A DNA stretch of 64,000 nt, taken from Pseudomonadota bacterium (lineage in GTDB: Bacteria > Pseudomonadota > Alphaproteobacteria > Rhizobiales > Devosiaceae). Position numbers and translations under genes: made by a program. Each line of letters begins with the position of its first letter. Within the stretch, counting starts at the first letter, position 1. Shown in pieces: positions 26,082 through 34,295 of this stretch. The notes under the pieces are model-generated. The model was given only the letters and a program-made list of their open reading frames with translations, was not told the DNA's origin and ran no database searches. The stretch lies in the NCBI GenBank assembly GCA_023388175.1, contig JAEWGT010000008.1, forward strand, positions 186,001-250,000. Direction: 5' to 3'.

Positions 26082-26312
26082 TCAGGACGCTCGCGTCACG
26101 GTGAAGCGGAGAACGCCGTCGGCTTCTGCGAGTGTGCAGGCGTGTCCATTCTGGCGACAGTAGAGTGGGATATCGATCTTTGCCATCGGATCGGTCGCCA
26201 GCACGACAAGACCGGCGCCCGGCGAGAGGCCGGGCATGCGCTTTTCCAGTTTCAGCACGGGAAGGGGGCATTTGAGCCCCCTGGCGTCGATGGTTTCCGG
26301 CTCAGTTGCCAA
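26082..26312 (-). CDS. TusA-family sulfurtransferase
   Basis: Small sulfur-carrier protein of 76 residues, beginning ATEPETIDARGLKCPLPVLK; the Cys of CPLP is the sulfur-carrying residue of the family. TusA relays sulfur for tRNA thiolation or other thio-transfers. The apparent start is a TTG (26310-26312) inside the end of the upstream CAP-domain gene, an 11-base overlap, with no clear ribosome-binding site, suggesting translational coupling. Its stop is only 3 bases from the convergent carboxypeptidase stop. Other tus genes are not nearby. Confidence 0.85.
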   Translation of the reverse strand: MATEPETIDARGLKCPLPVLKLEKRMPGLSPGAGLVVLATDPMAKIDIPLYCRQNGHACTLAEADGVLRFTVTRAS

Positions 26313-26781
26313 TCACGAGAACCCAATAGGTGCCGTAGCTCGAAGAAGGGTTGAACGCGACGGCAACGCCGGCCTTGGTGGCCTGGGCCGTTAGCGCGAT
26401 CGCATCGGCGGCATTGTTGCGCCAGCCGGAGAAAGTTTCTGCGAAGGTTGAATAGCCTGCGGACAGTTTCATCTGCACCAGTGCCTGCGGCTTGGTAGGG
26501 GCGTTATTGGTCTGGGCATATTGGTTCGCCAGCGCCTGCGCCGTGCCATTAAGGCCGGCATCTGCCGTCAGGGGCGGCATGTTCTGTGTGGCGCGATAGG
26601 CATTGACGAGATTGATTGCCTGCACGCTGTCGAGCGTTGCGTTCGGTTGGTCCATACGCGCCGAAAGGGCAGGGGCCAGAGCACCGGCGGATGACGGCGC
26701 GGTGCCGCCGAAGGAGGAGCAGCCGGCAATGAGCAGCGCCGAGGCCAGCGCGCCACACAACAGGATCGGGCGTAGGGTCAT
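26302..26781 (-). CDS. CAP/SCP-domain lipoprotein
   Basis: Secreted or envelope protein of 159 residues. Lipobox LIAGC follows a typical signal (MTLRPILLCGALASALLIAG). The mature part looks like a bacterial CAP/SCP domain: AINLVNAYRATQNMPPLTAD, LNGTAQALANQYAQ, and the C-terminal YGTYWVLVIGN. The CAP-defining histidines are not obvious, so it may be a degenerate member. AAGGA sits 5-6 bases upstream of ATG 26781. It overlaps the tusA start. Function unknown. Confidence 0.75.
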   Translation of the reverse strand: MTLRPILLCGALASALLIAGCSSFGGTAPSSAGALAPALSARMDQPNATLDSVQAINLVNAYRATQNMPPLTADAGLNGTAQALANQYAQTNNAPTKPQALVQMKLSAGYSTFAETFSGWRNNAADAIALTAQATKAGVAVAFNPSSSYGTYWVLVIGN

Positions 26782-26839
26782 AATCGTCCTTCTCGGATGA
26801 GAAATTGTTTCCCGCTCAATATCAGCGGACATCTTCACT

Positions 26840-26851
26840 GGCGTTAACGCC
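26840..26851. promoter_or_regulatory. Perfect 12-base palindrome in a divergent promoter region
   Basis: GGCGTTAACGCC, perfectly self-complementary, lies between the CAP-lipoprotein gene (minus) and the sensor kinase gene (plus). Candidate operator; no known family consensus is assigned. Confidence 0.35.
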
Positions 26852-26959
26852 GGTTTTCATGTCGATTTCGTGATCAGGGAGCGTTTTGCCGCTTCGTGCG
26901 TTACTGGGCAGCGTGTTGCAGGCCATTGTGCGCTAAACACCGCGCAAAGGGGCAGCAAT

Positions 26960-28534
26960 GTGGGGGAGGCAGCGCTGGATGGGGGCATGTTGAAGGCGGT
27001 GCGCGAAGTGCGGGCCACGAGTGTGGCTGTCGCATTTCTGATAGTCAGCGTGGCATTTTTTGCCGTTTTTTTCGCTTATTTTCTGTCGGAAGCAGCCAAT
27101 CAGGCCCGTAGCCGTCTGGAGGACCGTTCACGCGCGGCTGCGCAGATCGTCGCCACCAATGCGGGCTGGCTGACGGAGGTTGCGCAACAGACCTTGCGCC
27201 GCGTCGACACGGCGCTGGGACCCGATATGAGCGGCAATATTGCGACCCTGCAAACCGCCATCGAAGGGTTGCCCGCCGACATCGACATCTACATCATCGA
27301 TGCCGACGCGAACACAATCTTCTCCACGGCACCCGGCGCCGAGAGCGTGGACGTTTCTGACCGGGAATATTTCACAGTCCTGCGCGATGGCAGCCCGTTT
27401 TACACTTCAGGCTTGTTGGTCAGCCGCATATCGGGCGGAAACATCTTTGTGTTTTCCAAGCGCGTCGAGCGTGACGGAGAATTTGCGGGCGCGATCATGG
27501 TTTCGTTCACCGACGCTGTGATGCAACCCTTCTGGACCTCGCTGGACCTGGATGAGCAATCAACCGTCAGCCTCATTCGCCGCGATGGTGCGCTGATGGC
27601 ACGCTATCCGGCTCCGACAGGGCCGGTGGACCTTTCCCAGCATGTGCTGATCACCGAACACCTGGCACAGGCGGAATCGGGGACCTATTTTTCCGATGCG
27701 TCGCCGGTGGATGGGGTTGCCCGCGTGGTCAGTTATCAGGCCGTGCCGGGGACCAGGATTCTGGCAGTTGCCTCCATCGCTACCGATGGCAGTTGGCAGT
27801 CGCTTCGTGGTGCGATCATTGCCGTGCTCATCATCGTGACGCCTATTGTTCTCGGCCTCCTCGGCATTGGAGCATGGGTATTGCTGCTGTTGCGCCGCGA
27901 CGCCCGCCGCCGGGCGGAACTGGAGGCCGCCCAGGAAACCAATGTGCTTCTGTTTCGTGAAATCCATCATCGGGTGAAAAACAATCTGCAATCTGTGCAG
28001 TCACTGGTGCGGATGCAGGATATGCCCAAAAGTGCCAAGATCGATCTGCAAAGCCGCCTGAGTGCCATGGCCGCGATGCACGAGCATATCTATCGCCACG
28101 ACCGCTACGAGGATATTGACGCCCATGATCTGGTGCCGGTTGTGGCGGAAGAAGTGGTGCATGCCTATGGCGCCGATGTCGAACTGCGCTACGATGTTGA
28201 CCATGCTGCCGTGGACCGGGACCACGCGACACCGCTCTCGCTGCTGCTGAGCGAGTTGATCACCAATGCGCTGAAATACGCGTTTACCCCGGGTCAACGC
28301 GGGGAAATCGTGGTCACTTTGCGCGATCTTGGCAATGGCCGCTGTACCCTGGTGATTGCCGACAATGGCAAGGGCATTGCTGAAATACCCGAAGTGCCGA
28401 CCAGCATGGGGCTGCGGCTCATCCGCGGCGTCGTGTCTCAGATGGGCGGCACCTACAGGTTCATCAACCAGGATGGCACGCGTTTCGAGGCGGAACTGGC
28501 GCTCGCGTCTGCCGGCCACGAAGCCATGATCTGA
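26960..28534 (+). CDS. Sensor histidine kinase of the HisKA_2 type with periplasmic sensor domain
   Basis: Membrane-bound sensor kinase of about 524 residues. First membrane helix VAVAFLIVSVAFFAVFFAYFL, then a periplasmic domain of about 230 residues that resembles a double Cache (for example DREYFTVLRDGSPFYTSG), a second helix near VLIIVTPIVLGLLGIGAWVL, then the HisKA_2 box EIHHRVKNNLQSVQSL with the phospho-His at about 336-337, and a HATPase domain (SELITNALKYAF, DNGKGI). Start is uncertain: GTG 26960 has AAAGGGG 7-10 bases upstream; ATG 26987 is the alternative. No response regulator gene adjoins it. Such kinases often act in the general stress response. Confidence 0.85.
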   Translation: MGEAALDGGMLKAVREVRATSVAVAFLIVSVAFFAVFFAYFLSEAANQARSRLEDRSRAAAQIVATNAGWLTEVAQQTLRRVDTALGPDMSGNIATLQTAIEGLPADIDIYIIDADANTIFSTAPGAESVDVSDREYFTVLRDGSPFYTSGLLVSRISGGNIFVFSKRVERDGEFAGAIMVSFTDAVMQPFWTSLDLDEQSTVSLIRRDGALMARYPAPTGPVDLSQHVLITEHLAQAESGTYFSDASPVDGVARVVSYQAVPGTRILAVASIATDGSWQSLRGAIIAVLIIVTPIVLGLLGIGAWVLLLLRRDARRRAELEAAQETNVLLFREIHHRVKNNLQSVQSLVRMQDMPKSAKIDLQSRLSAMAAMHEHIYRHDRYEDIDAHDLVPVVAEEVVHAYGADVELRYDVDHAAVDRDHATPLSLLLSELITNALKYAFTPGQRGEIVVTLRDLGNGRCTLVIADNGKGIAEIPEVPTSMGLRLIRGVVSQMGGTYRFINQDGTRFEAELALASAGHEAMI

Positions 28535-28604
28535 TATTGTTCGATCAAGTTCCGGCCAAATGCCGAATTGGGCTTGTACCGGCACTGGCAATCGGGCATT
28601 GGGT

Positions 28605-28620
28605 TAATCGGACCCGATTA
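28605..28620. promoter_or_regulatory. 16-base dyad just upstream of the ABC exporter gene
   Basis: TAATCGG (28605-28611) and CCGATTA (28614-28620) form a perfect inverted repeat separated by AC. It ends 11 bases before the ATG, overlapping where the ribosome-binding site would lie. Candidate operator controlling the ABC exporter and siderophore-interacting protein genes. Confidence 0.4.
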
Positions 28621-28631
28621 GTCAAGTTATC

Positions 28632-30362
28632 ATGCTCAAACGCTTTTTCTCATACTACGCGCCCTATAAGGGCCTTTTCGCTCTGGATTTCGGCAGTGCG
28701 GTGATTGCCGGCCTGCTTGAACTGGCCTTTCCCCTCGCCGTTGCCTATTTCATCGACACGCTGCTGCCGCAGAACGATTTCGGGCTGATTGTCCTCACCG
28801 GCATCGTCCTTCTGGTGGTTTATTGCCTGACGGCCGTGCTGCGCGGTGTGGTCAATTATTTCGGTCACATGCTGGGCATCCATATCGAAACCGATATGCG
28901 TCGGCAGGTGTTCAGCCATCTGCAAAAACTCAGTTTCCGCTTCTTCGACAACCAGAAGACCGGCCACCTGATCACCCATGTGACCAAGGGCCTCGAAGAC
29001 ATTGGGGAAGTGGCCCATCACGGGCCGGAAGACTTGTTCCTTGCCGTGATGACGTTTCTCGGCGCGTTCATCCTGATGTTCCTGACCAATTGGCAATTGG
29101 CGTCAATCACGGTCGTCCTCGTGCCGGTAATGACCTGGCTGGTCAGTACCTATGGCGCGCGCATGAACAAGAACTGGCGTGAGCTCTATGGCCGGGTAGG
29201 GGACTTCAATACCCGTGTGGAGGATTCCATCGGCGGTGTGCGCGTAGTGAAGGCCTTCGCCAACGAGCACCACGAAGAAAAACTCTTCGCCACCAATAAT
29301 CAGGCCTATCGCGTCACCAAACTGCGCGCCTATGCGCTGATGACGGCAACCAATGTCGTCACCTTTCTCAGCACGCGGCTGGTGCAGCTTGCGGTCATGC
29401 TGTTTGGCGCGTGGCTGGTGACGTCGGGCGAGTTGTCCTATGGCGGCTTCGTCAGCTTCCTGTTGCTGGTCAATGTCTTCATGAAGCCGATCGACCAGAT
29501 CACCATGGTGCTGGAGATGTATCCCAAGGGTATTGCCGGCTTTACCCGCTTCACCCAGTTGATCGATACCGAACCCGATATTGCCGACAAGCCGGATGCC
29601 AAGGTCGTTGAGCATCTGCGCGGCGATATCGAGTTCCGCGACGTGACCTTTGCCTATGAGCCGGGCGGCAGAAAGATCATCGAAGGTTTGAACCTGTCGG
29701 TTTCCTCAGGTGAAACCGTCGCCATTGTTGGTCCTTCGGGCGCCGGCAAGACGACACTATGCGCCCTGCTGCCGCGCTTCTATGAGATCGACAGCGGCGC
29801 GATCACCATAGACGGCATCGACATCCGCGATATGACGCAGGCCAGCCTGCGCAACCAGATCGGCATCGTGCAGCAGGACGTTTTCCTGTTCGGCGGCACC
29901 TTGCGCGACAACATCGCCTATGGCCGCCTCGGCGCGAGCGACGACGAGATCATGAATGCGGTGCGTCAGGCCCGCCTTGAAAATGTGATCAAACGCCTGC
30001 CCAACGGGCTCGACACCATGGTTGGGGAGCGCGGGGTAAAGCTGTCCGGCGGACAGAAGCAGCGCGTCGCCATCGCGCGTATTTTCCTCAAGAATCCGCC
30101 GATACTGGTGCTGGACGAGGCGACATCCGCCCTCGATACGGCCACCGAACTGGCCATCCAGCAATCGTTGACCGAATTGTCGCGCGGACGCACCACACTT
30201 GTCATCGCGCATCGCCTGGCCACCATCCAGCATGCCGACCGCATCGTGGTGGTGGATGAAACCGGCATTGTCGAGCAGGGCCCTCATGGCGCGCTACTGG
30301 CGCAGGGCGGTGCCTATGCAAGCCTGCACAAGGCGCAGTTCGGCGGCCTGATCCTGACCTGA
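28632..30362 (+). CDS. ABC exporter, fused permease and ATPase (MsbA/multidrug type)
   Basis: Homodimeric ABC exporter half-transporter of 576 residues. Six membrane helices in the N-terminal 310 residues (for example LFALDFGSAVIAGLLELAFP), the coupling-helix region ending EMYPKGIAGFTRFTQLI, then the nucleotide-binding domain with Walker A GPSGAGKTT, Q-loop VQQDVFLF, signature LSGGQKQR, Walker B ILVLDEATSALD and H-loop VIAHRLATIQ. Nine bases separate it from a siderophore-interacting protein gene, so an iron or siderophore link is plausible, but sequence alone does not give the substrate. Confidence 0.9.
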   Translation: MLKRFFSYYAPYKGLFALDFGSAVIAGLLELAFPLAVAYFIDTLLPQNDFGLIVLTGIVLLVVYCLTAVLRGVVNYFGHMLGIHIETDMRRQVFSHLQKLSFRFFDNQKTGHLITHVTKGLEDIGEVAHHGPEDLFLAVMTFLGAFILMFLTNWQLASITVVLVPVMTWLVSTYGARMNKNWRELYGRVGDFNTRVEDSIGGVRVVKAFANEHHEEKLFATNNQAYRVTKLRAYALMTATNVVTFLSTRLVQLAVMLFGAWLVTSGELSYGGFVSFLLLVNVFMKPIDQITMVLEMYPKGIAGFTRFTQLIDTEPDIADKPDAKVVEHLRGDIEFRDVTFAYEPGGRKIIEGLNLSVSSGETVAIVGPSGAGKTTLCALLPRFYEIDSGAITIDGIDIRDMTQASLRNQIGIVQQDVFLFGGTLRDNIAYGRLGASDDEIMNAVRQARLENVIKRLPNGLDTMVGERGVKLSGGQKQRVAIARIFLKNPPILVLDEATSALDTATELAIQQSLTELSRGRTTLVIAHRLATIQHADRIVVVDETGIVEQGPHGALLAQGGAYASLHKAQFGGLILT

Positions 30363-30371
30363 GGAAATCCC

Positions 30372-31259
30372 ATGAGCACGATGTTTTTCGAGGCGAAAGT
30401 GCTTGGCCGGCAGAGCCTGACGCCCGGCATGATCCGACTGTCCTTCGGTGGTGACGGTCTGGCCAGTTTTCCCGGCACCGGCATGCCCGATGAATATCTG
30501 CGCCTGTTCTTTCCTGATAGGGGCACAGGCAAGCTGCATTTGCCGGTCATCACCGAAGACGGCCGCTGGACCTATCCTGACGGGCAGGAGGTCATTCACT
30601 GCTCGACCTATACGGTGCGCCAGCATCGCCCCGAGATGGGCGAGATCGACATTGATTTCGTTGTGCATGAGGGCGGCGTGGCCAGCGAATGGGCTCAGAA
30701 AGCCGAGCCCGGCGATATGATCACCATCAACCGTCCGCGCGGTCTATACACCCCGCCAGCGGACATCACATGGCAATTGCTGGTGGCCGACGCCACCGGC
30801 ATGCCTGCCCTGGCGCGTATTCTCGAACAGACGCCCAAGCATGTGCAGTCCCGGGTGTTCATCGAGATCGCCGCACCCGAGCACGAACAGCCTTTGCCCC
30901 ATCATGAATTTGCGACCGTCACCTGGCTGCACCGCAGCGGCAATGGCGTCGCACCCAGCCGAATGGCCGATGTGGTCAAGGCCATGCCCCTGTCGGCAAC
31001 GCCTGGCTATATCTGGGTCGCTGGCGAGCAGAAGGTGGTGCGCGCCATTCGCAAGCATGTGCGTCAGCAATTGAAACTGGCGCCTGAACGCTATGAACTC
31101 GTCGGCTATTGGACCCAGGAAAGCGAGGTCTGGGAGGAGCGCTGGAAGAACCTGCCGGGCGAGGTTCGGGCCGCCATCGATGCCTCATGGTCTTCGGGCC
31201 GGGACATCGAGGAGCTGCGTGATGAATATTACGCGACGCTGGAGAAATACGGGCTTTAG
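30372..31259 (+). CDS. Siderophore-interacting protein (FAD-dependent ferric-siderophore reductase)
   Basis: Cytoplasmic flavoprotein of 295 residues that reduces ferric siderophores to release Fe2+. FAD-binding N-terminal half with STYTVRQHRPEMGEIDIDFV and HEGGVASEWAQKAEPGD, then a NAD(P)H-binding half with LLVADATGMPALARILEQ and YIWVAGEQKVVRAIRKH, which match the ViuB/YqjH family. The C-terminal region ending YYATLEKYGL is normal. Nine bases downstream of the ABC exporter; likely one operon. Confidence 0.9.
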   Translation: MSTMFFEAKVLGRQSLTPGMIRLSFGGDGLASFPGTGMPDEYLRLFFPDRGTGKLHLPVITEDGRWTYPDGQEVIHCSTYTVRQHRPEMGEIDIDFVVHEGGVASEWAQKAEPGDMITINRPRGLYTPPADITWQLLVADATGMPALARILEQTPKHVQSRVFIEIAAPEHEQPLPHHEFATVTWLHRSGNGVAPSRMADVVKAMPLSATPGYIWVAGEQKVVRAIRKHVRQQLKLAPERYELVGYWTQESEVWEERWKNLPGEVRAAIDASWSSGRDIEELRDEYYATLEKYGL

Positions 31260-31301
31260 CACCGGCTTGTCGGCAGGCGCGCCACCCGCTACCACTGGCC
31301 C

Positions 31302-32324
31302 ATGAAGCGGCCCACAAAAAGACTTGCCTTCCTCGGCGCCATGAATCGCGATGTCGTTGCCGATATCGCCGGTACTCTCGTGCTGAATCAGCTCGATATA
31401 GACGCGCCGGCGCTGATCGAAACGCCTGTTTCCGATGAGTTGGCTTGTGTCGGAGCCGCCATCCTGTCGCGCCTCGGTGCCGCAGATTATCTTGGCGGTT
31501 CCGCCTTCAACGCCGCCCGTATTGCCGCACTGCTCAATGCCCGCAATCGCGCGCTGGACCTCGCCTTTTTTGGCATAGCCGGTCAGATCGACGGGCAGGC
31601 GCCCCATCTCGCCGCCCTCGAAGAATGGCGCGTCGCCTCGGATGATGTGCGCCTTAGCGCGATGCCGCCCGCCACATGCCTCGCCATGGTCGAAAATGCC
31701 GGGCGCACCCTGCTCACCGCCATCGGCGCCAATGCCGATATTGCGGCCTATCTGCGCGACGAGAGCGGGGCGCTGGCGCATCGACTGTCAGACTGCAATC
31801 TCATCCACGTCACGTCCTTCCTGGATCCTGCATCACCCGGCCTCGTTGCCGACCTCCTGAGCAGAGCGCGCAAAAAGAATCCTGACCTGATTGTGTCGCT
31901 TGATCCGGGCTCGGCATGGATTGTGCCAGGCGGAGCGGCGTTCGAGGGCCTGCTGCGCCAAACCAACATCCTGCATCTCAACAACGAGGAACTGGGCCAC
32001 TATGGGGCCGGGCCCGAAGCCATCCAGTCCCTTGGCCAGCGCCTGCACCCCGAAACCTGGTGCGTCGTCGCCCGCAACCATCTTGCCGTGGCCTTGCATG
32101 AGGGCGGGGAGGGGAGGAAAACGGTCACCCATCGGCTACCGGACGTGGAGCTGCCGGCAATGGTGCAGGACGCGACAGGAGCGGGAGACACATTCTGTGG
32201 CGCCTTCCTCTGGCAATATGCGCAGGGTGGCGATCCAGTTGAGGCCGCCCGCCACGCATTCGCCCTGGCGCGCGCCAAGGTGGCCATCAAAGGCCCGCTG
32301 ACGGCAGAAACGCTGCCTCTGTAG
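31302..32324 (+). CDS. PfkB-family carbohydrate kinase
   Basis: Ribokinase-like sugar or nucleoside kinase of 340 residues. The N-terminal YLGGSAFNAARIAALL carries the sugar-binding Gly pair, and the C-terminal PfkB signature DATGAGDTFCGAFLW contains the catalytic Asp. The NLIHVTSFLDP and HLNNEELGHYG segments fit the fold. It lies 42 bases after the siderophore-interacting protein gene and may be in the same transcript, although no iron role is expected. Substrate unknown. It ends six bases before the convergent tRNA-Arg gene. Confidence 0.85.
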   Translation: MKRPTKRLAFLGAMNRDVVADIAGTLVLNQLDIDAPALIETPVSDELACVGAAILSRLGAADYLGGSAFNAARIAALLNARNRALDLAFFGIAGQIDGQAPHLAALEEWRVASDDVRLSAMPPATCLAMVENAGRTLLTAIGANADIAAYLRDESGALAHRLSDCNLIHVTSFLDPASPGLVADLLSRARKKNPDLIVSLDPGSAWIVPGGAAFEGLLRQTNILHLNNEELGHYGAGPEAIQSLGQRLHPETWCVVARNHLAVALHEGGEGRKTVTHRLPDVELPAMVQDATGAGDTFCGAFLWQYAQGGDPVEAARHAFALARAKVAIKGPLTAETLPL

Positions 32325-32329
32325 GGAGC

Positions 32330-32406
32330 TGGTGATCCCGGCGAGATTCGAACTCACGACCCCAGGATTAGGAATCCTGTGCTCTATCCTGCTGAGCTAC
32401 GGGACC
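32330..32406 (-). tRNA. tRNA-Arg (anticodon CCU)
   Basis: Read on the minus strand: acceptor stem GGUCCCG pairs with CGGGAUC, then discriminator A and encoded CCA. The D-loop contains AGCUCAGCAGGAUAGAGC, the anticodon stem-loop has loop UUCCUAA giving CCU, and the T loop is GUUCGAAUC. The gene is 77 bases and decodes AGG. No paired attachment-site repeat or integrase is nearby. Confidence 0.97.
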
Positions 32407-32484
32407 AGCCGCAATCGACCTAGCAGTGCAGGACGCAATATTCAAGCTATCCGGCACACGCCCTTTCGCGCTAGCACTTTTGCC

Positions 32485-32985
32485 ATGTCCGATGCCGTCC
32501 AGATCCTGCTGTATCCCGATCCGTTGTTTGCCCGCAGGGCCGAGCTGCGCCCTGTCGATGAGGGGATGCGAAATGTTGGTGCGGCGCTTCTCGCCACCGC
32601 CCGCCATCACAATGCCTATGGCCTTGCGGCGACCCATATCGGTGCGCTTGAACCTCTGATCGTGGTCAGCGTCAGCTCTTTGGACAGGCGAGATTATCGC
32701 CTGCTGTTCAATCCCGAGATCGTCTCGCTCAGCGCGGAACACGCTTCGGGCGCCGAAGGGTCTGTCTCCATGCCGGGAATCGAAGTCGACATTCTGCGTG
32801 CTGACAGCATCGATCTTGTCTTTGATGATGCCGATGGCGTGCGGCAGGCCATGACGCTGGAGGGTTTCCCCGCCCGAGTGGCCCAGCACGAGATCGACCA
32901 GATGAATGGTATCTTCTTTCTCGACAGGCTTTCCCGCCTCAAACGGGATGCTGCATTGCGGCGCTTCAAAAAGTTGTCGCGCTGA
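32485..32985 (+). CDS. Peptide deformylase homologue with lost metal ligands
   Basis: A 166-residue protein with the deformylase fold pattern. Motif I reads YGLAATHIG (residues 45-53, usual Gln replaced by His51), motif II EGSVS (91-95, with the metal ligand Cys replaced by Ser93) and motif III QHEIDQ (134-139, with the second His ligand replaced by Gln139). The catalytic Glu136 and His135 remain. Loss of two of three metal ligands means it is unlikely to remove formyl groups, so it is probably a paralogue with another role. Start ATG 32485 gives normal N-terminal length. It sits between tRNA-Arg and prfB. Confidence 0.8.
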   Translation: MSDAVQILLYPDPLFARRAELRPVDEGMRNVGAALLATARHHNAYGLAATHIGALEPLIVVSVSSLDRRDYRLLFNPEIVSLSAEHASGAEGSVSMPGIEVDILRADSIDLVFDDADGVRQAMTLEGFPARVAQHEIDQMNGIFFLDRLSRLKRDAALRRFKKLSR

Positions 32986-33057
32986 ACCAATTGCCCCGGA
33001 GGCGGTTGATCCCCTCGCGCGCCTCCGCTAAACGGGGCGCAGCAAAAAGGAACGACA

Positions 33058-34180
33058 ATGCGCGCGGAAATCGAAAAGACCGTTGCCGAAATCAAGCAGG
33101 TGCTGACCCTGCTGAGGAGGCATCTTTGACTGGGATACAGCACAACTCCGTCTCGATGCGCTGAACGCGCAAACTGAATCTCCTGATTTCTGGAACGACC
33201 CGGAAAAGGCCCGCGTGACCATGCGCGAGCGTGATGAGCTCGACGTGGCGGTCAAGACCGTGCGTGAGCTGGAATCGGGCATCAGCGACAATGTCGAACT
33301 CATCGAACTCGGCGAAGCCGAGGGCGACGAGGAGATCGTGCGCGAGGCCGAAAAGGCGCTGATCGAGCTCAAGGCCACTGCGCGCCGCACTCAGATCGAA
33401 ACCCTTCTTTCGGGCGAAGTCGACAGCAATGACTGCTATGTCGAAATCCACTCGGGCGCGGGCGGCACCGAGAGCCAGGATTGGGCCAACATGCTGTTGC
33501 GCATGTATACCCGCTGGGCTGAACGGCGGAAGATGAAGGTCCAGGTGCTGGAAATGCACGATGGCGAAGAAGCCGGCATCAAGTCGGCCACCATCCAGGT
33601 TTCCGGCCACAATGCCTATGGCTGGCTCAAGACCGAAAGCGGCGTACATCGCCTGGTGCGTATTTCGCCCTATGATTCCGCAGCACGCCGCCATACCAGC
33701 TTTTCGAGCTGCTGGGTCTATCCGGTGATCGATGACAGCATTGATATCGAGATCCGCGAGGCCGATCTCAAGATCGACACCTATCGCGCCTCGGGTGCGG
33801 GCGGCCAGCACGTCAATACGACGGACTCCGCTATCCGCATCACCCACGTGCCTTCGGGCATCATCGTGGCCTGCCAGCAGGAACGCAGCCAGCACAAGAA
33901 CCGTGCTACGGCCATGGCCATGCTGAAATCGCGTCTCTATGAGGCCGAACTGCAGAAGCGGGAAGAAGCGGCAAACGCTCAGGCTGCCAACAAGACCGAT
34001 ATCGGCTGGGGCCACCAGATCAGGTCCTATGTCCTGCAGCCCTATCAGATGGTCAAGGACCTGCGCACCGGCGTGGAAAGCGGTCAGCCATCAGTAGTGC
34101 TGGATGGCGACCTCGACCAGTTCATGGAAGCCGCGCTTGCGCAGCGCGTTGGTGTGGCAACGGACGTGTCCGAAGACTAG
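33058..34180 (+). CDS. prfB: Peptide chain release factor 2, with programmed +1 frameshift
   Basis: Recognises UGA and UAA stop codons and triggers peptide release. The first 23 codons run from ATG 33058 to CTT 33124-33126, then a UGA at 33127-33129. The classic autoregulatory site is present: AGGAGG (33115-33120) just upstream of CTT TGA C. A +1 shift skips T33127 and continues LDWDTAQLRLDALNAQ, giving about 373 residues. The GGQ loop is in SGAGGQHVNTTDSA. The stop-recognition tripeptide reads SPY where E. coli has SPF, in RISPYDSAARRHTSF. A strong terminator follows. Confidence 0.95.
33115..33130 (+). promoter_or_regulatory. RF2 programmed frameshift site
   Basis: AGGAGG as an internal Shine-Dalgarno element, followed by CAT, the slippery CTT and the in-frame TGA C. 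Low RF2 levels favour the +1 shift to the downstream frame. Spacing and sequence match the conserved prfB element. Confidence 0.93.
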
Positions 34181-34199
34181 CCTCTGCCAGAGTATGTAT

Positions 34200-34228
34200 A
34201 ACCGTCCGGCATGCCCGGGCGGTTTTTT
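34200..34228 (+). terminator. Rho-independent terminator after prfB
   Basis: AACCGTCCGG (34200-34209) pairs with CCGGGCGGTT (34215-34224), one G-T pair, followed by a run of six T residues (34223-34228). It lies 20 bases after the prfB stop. Confidence 0.85.
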
Positions 34229-34295
34229 GGTTTGCCGCTCTTGCCAAACACACGATGTCATCCCGGCGCGGGCAGGCAGCGGCAATCGAACCGCC

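Noticed and set aside
32330..32406. tRNA-Arg gene as an integration site for a mobile element
   Set aside because: No integrase, no direct repeat of the tRNA 3' end and no shift in gene content nearby.
34254..34295. Further copy of the TGTCATCCCGG hairpin after prfB
   Set aside because: Only the left arm is present; it does not fold, so it is mentioned but not annotated as a feature.
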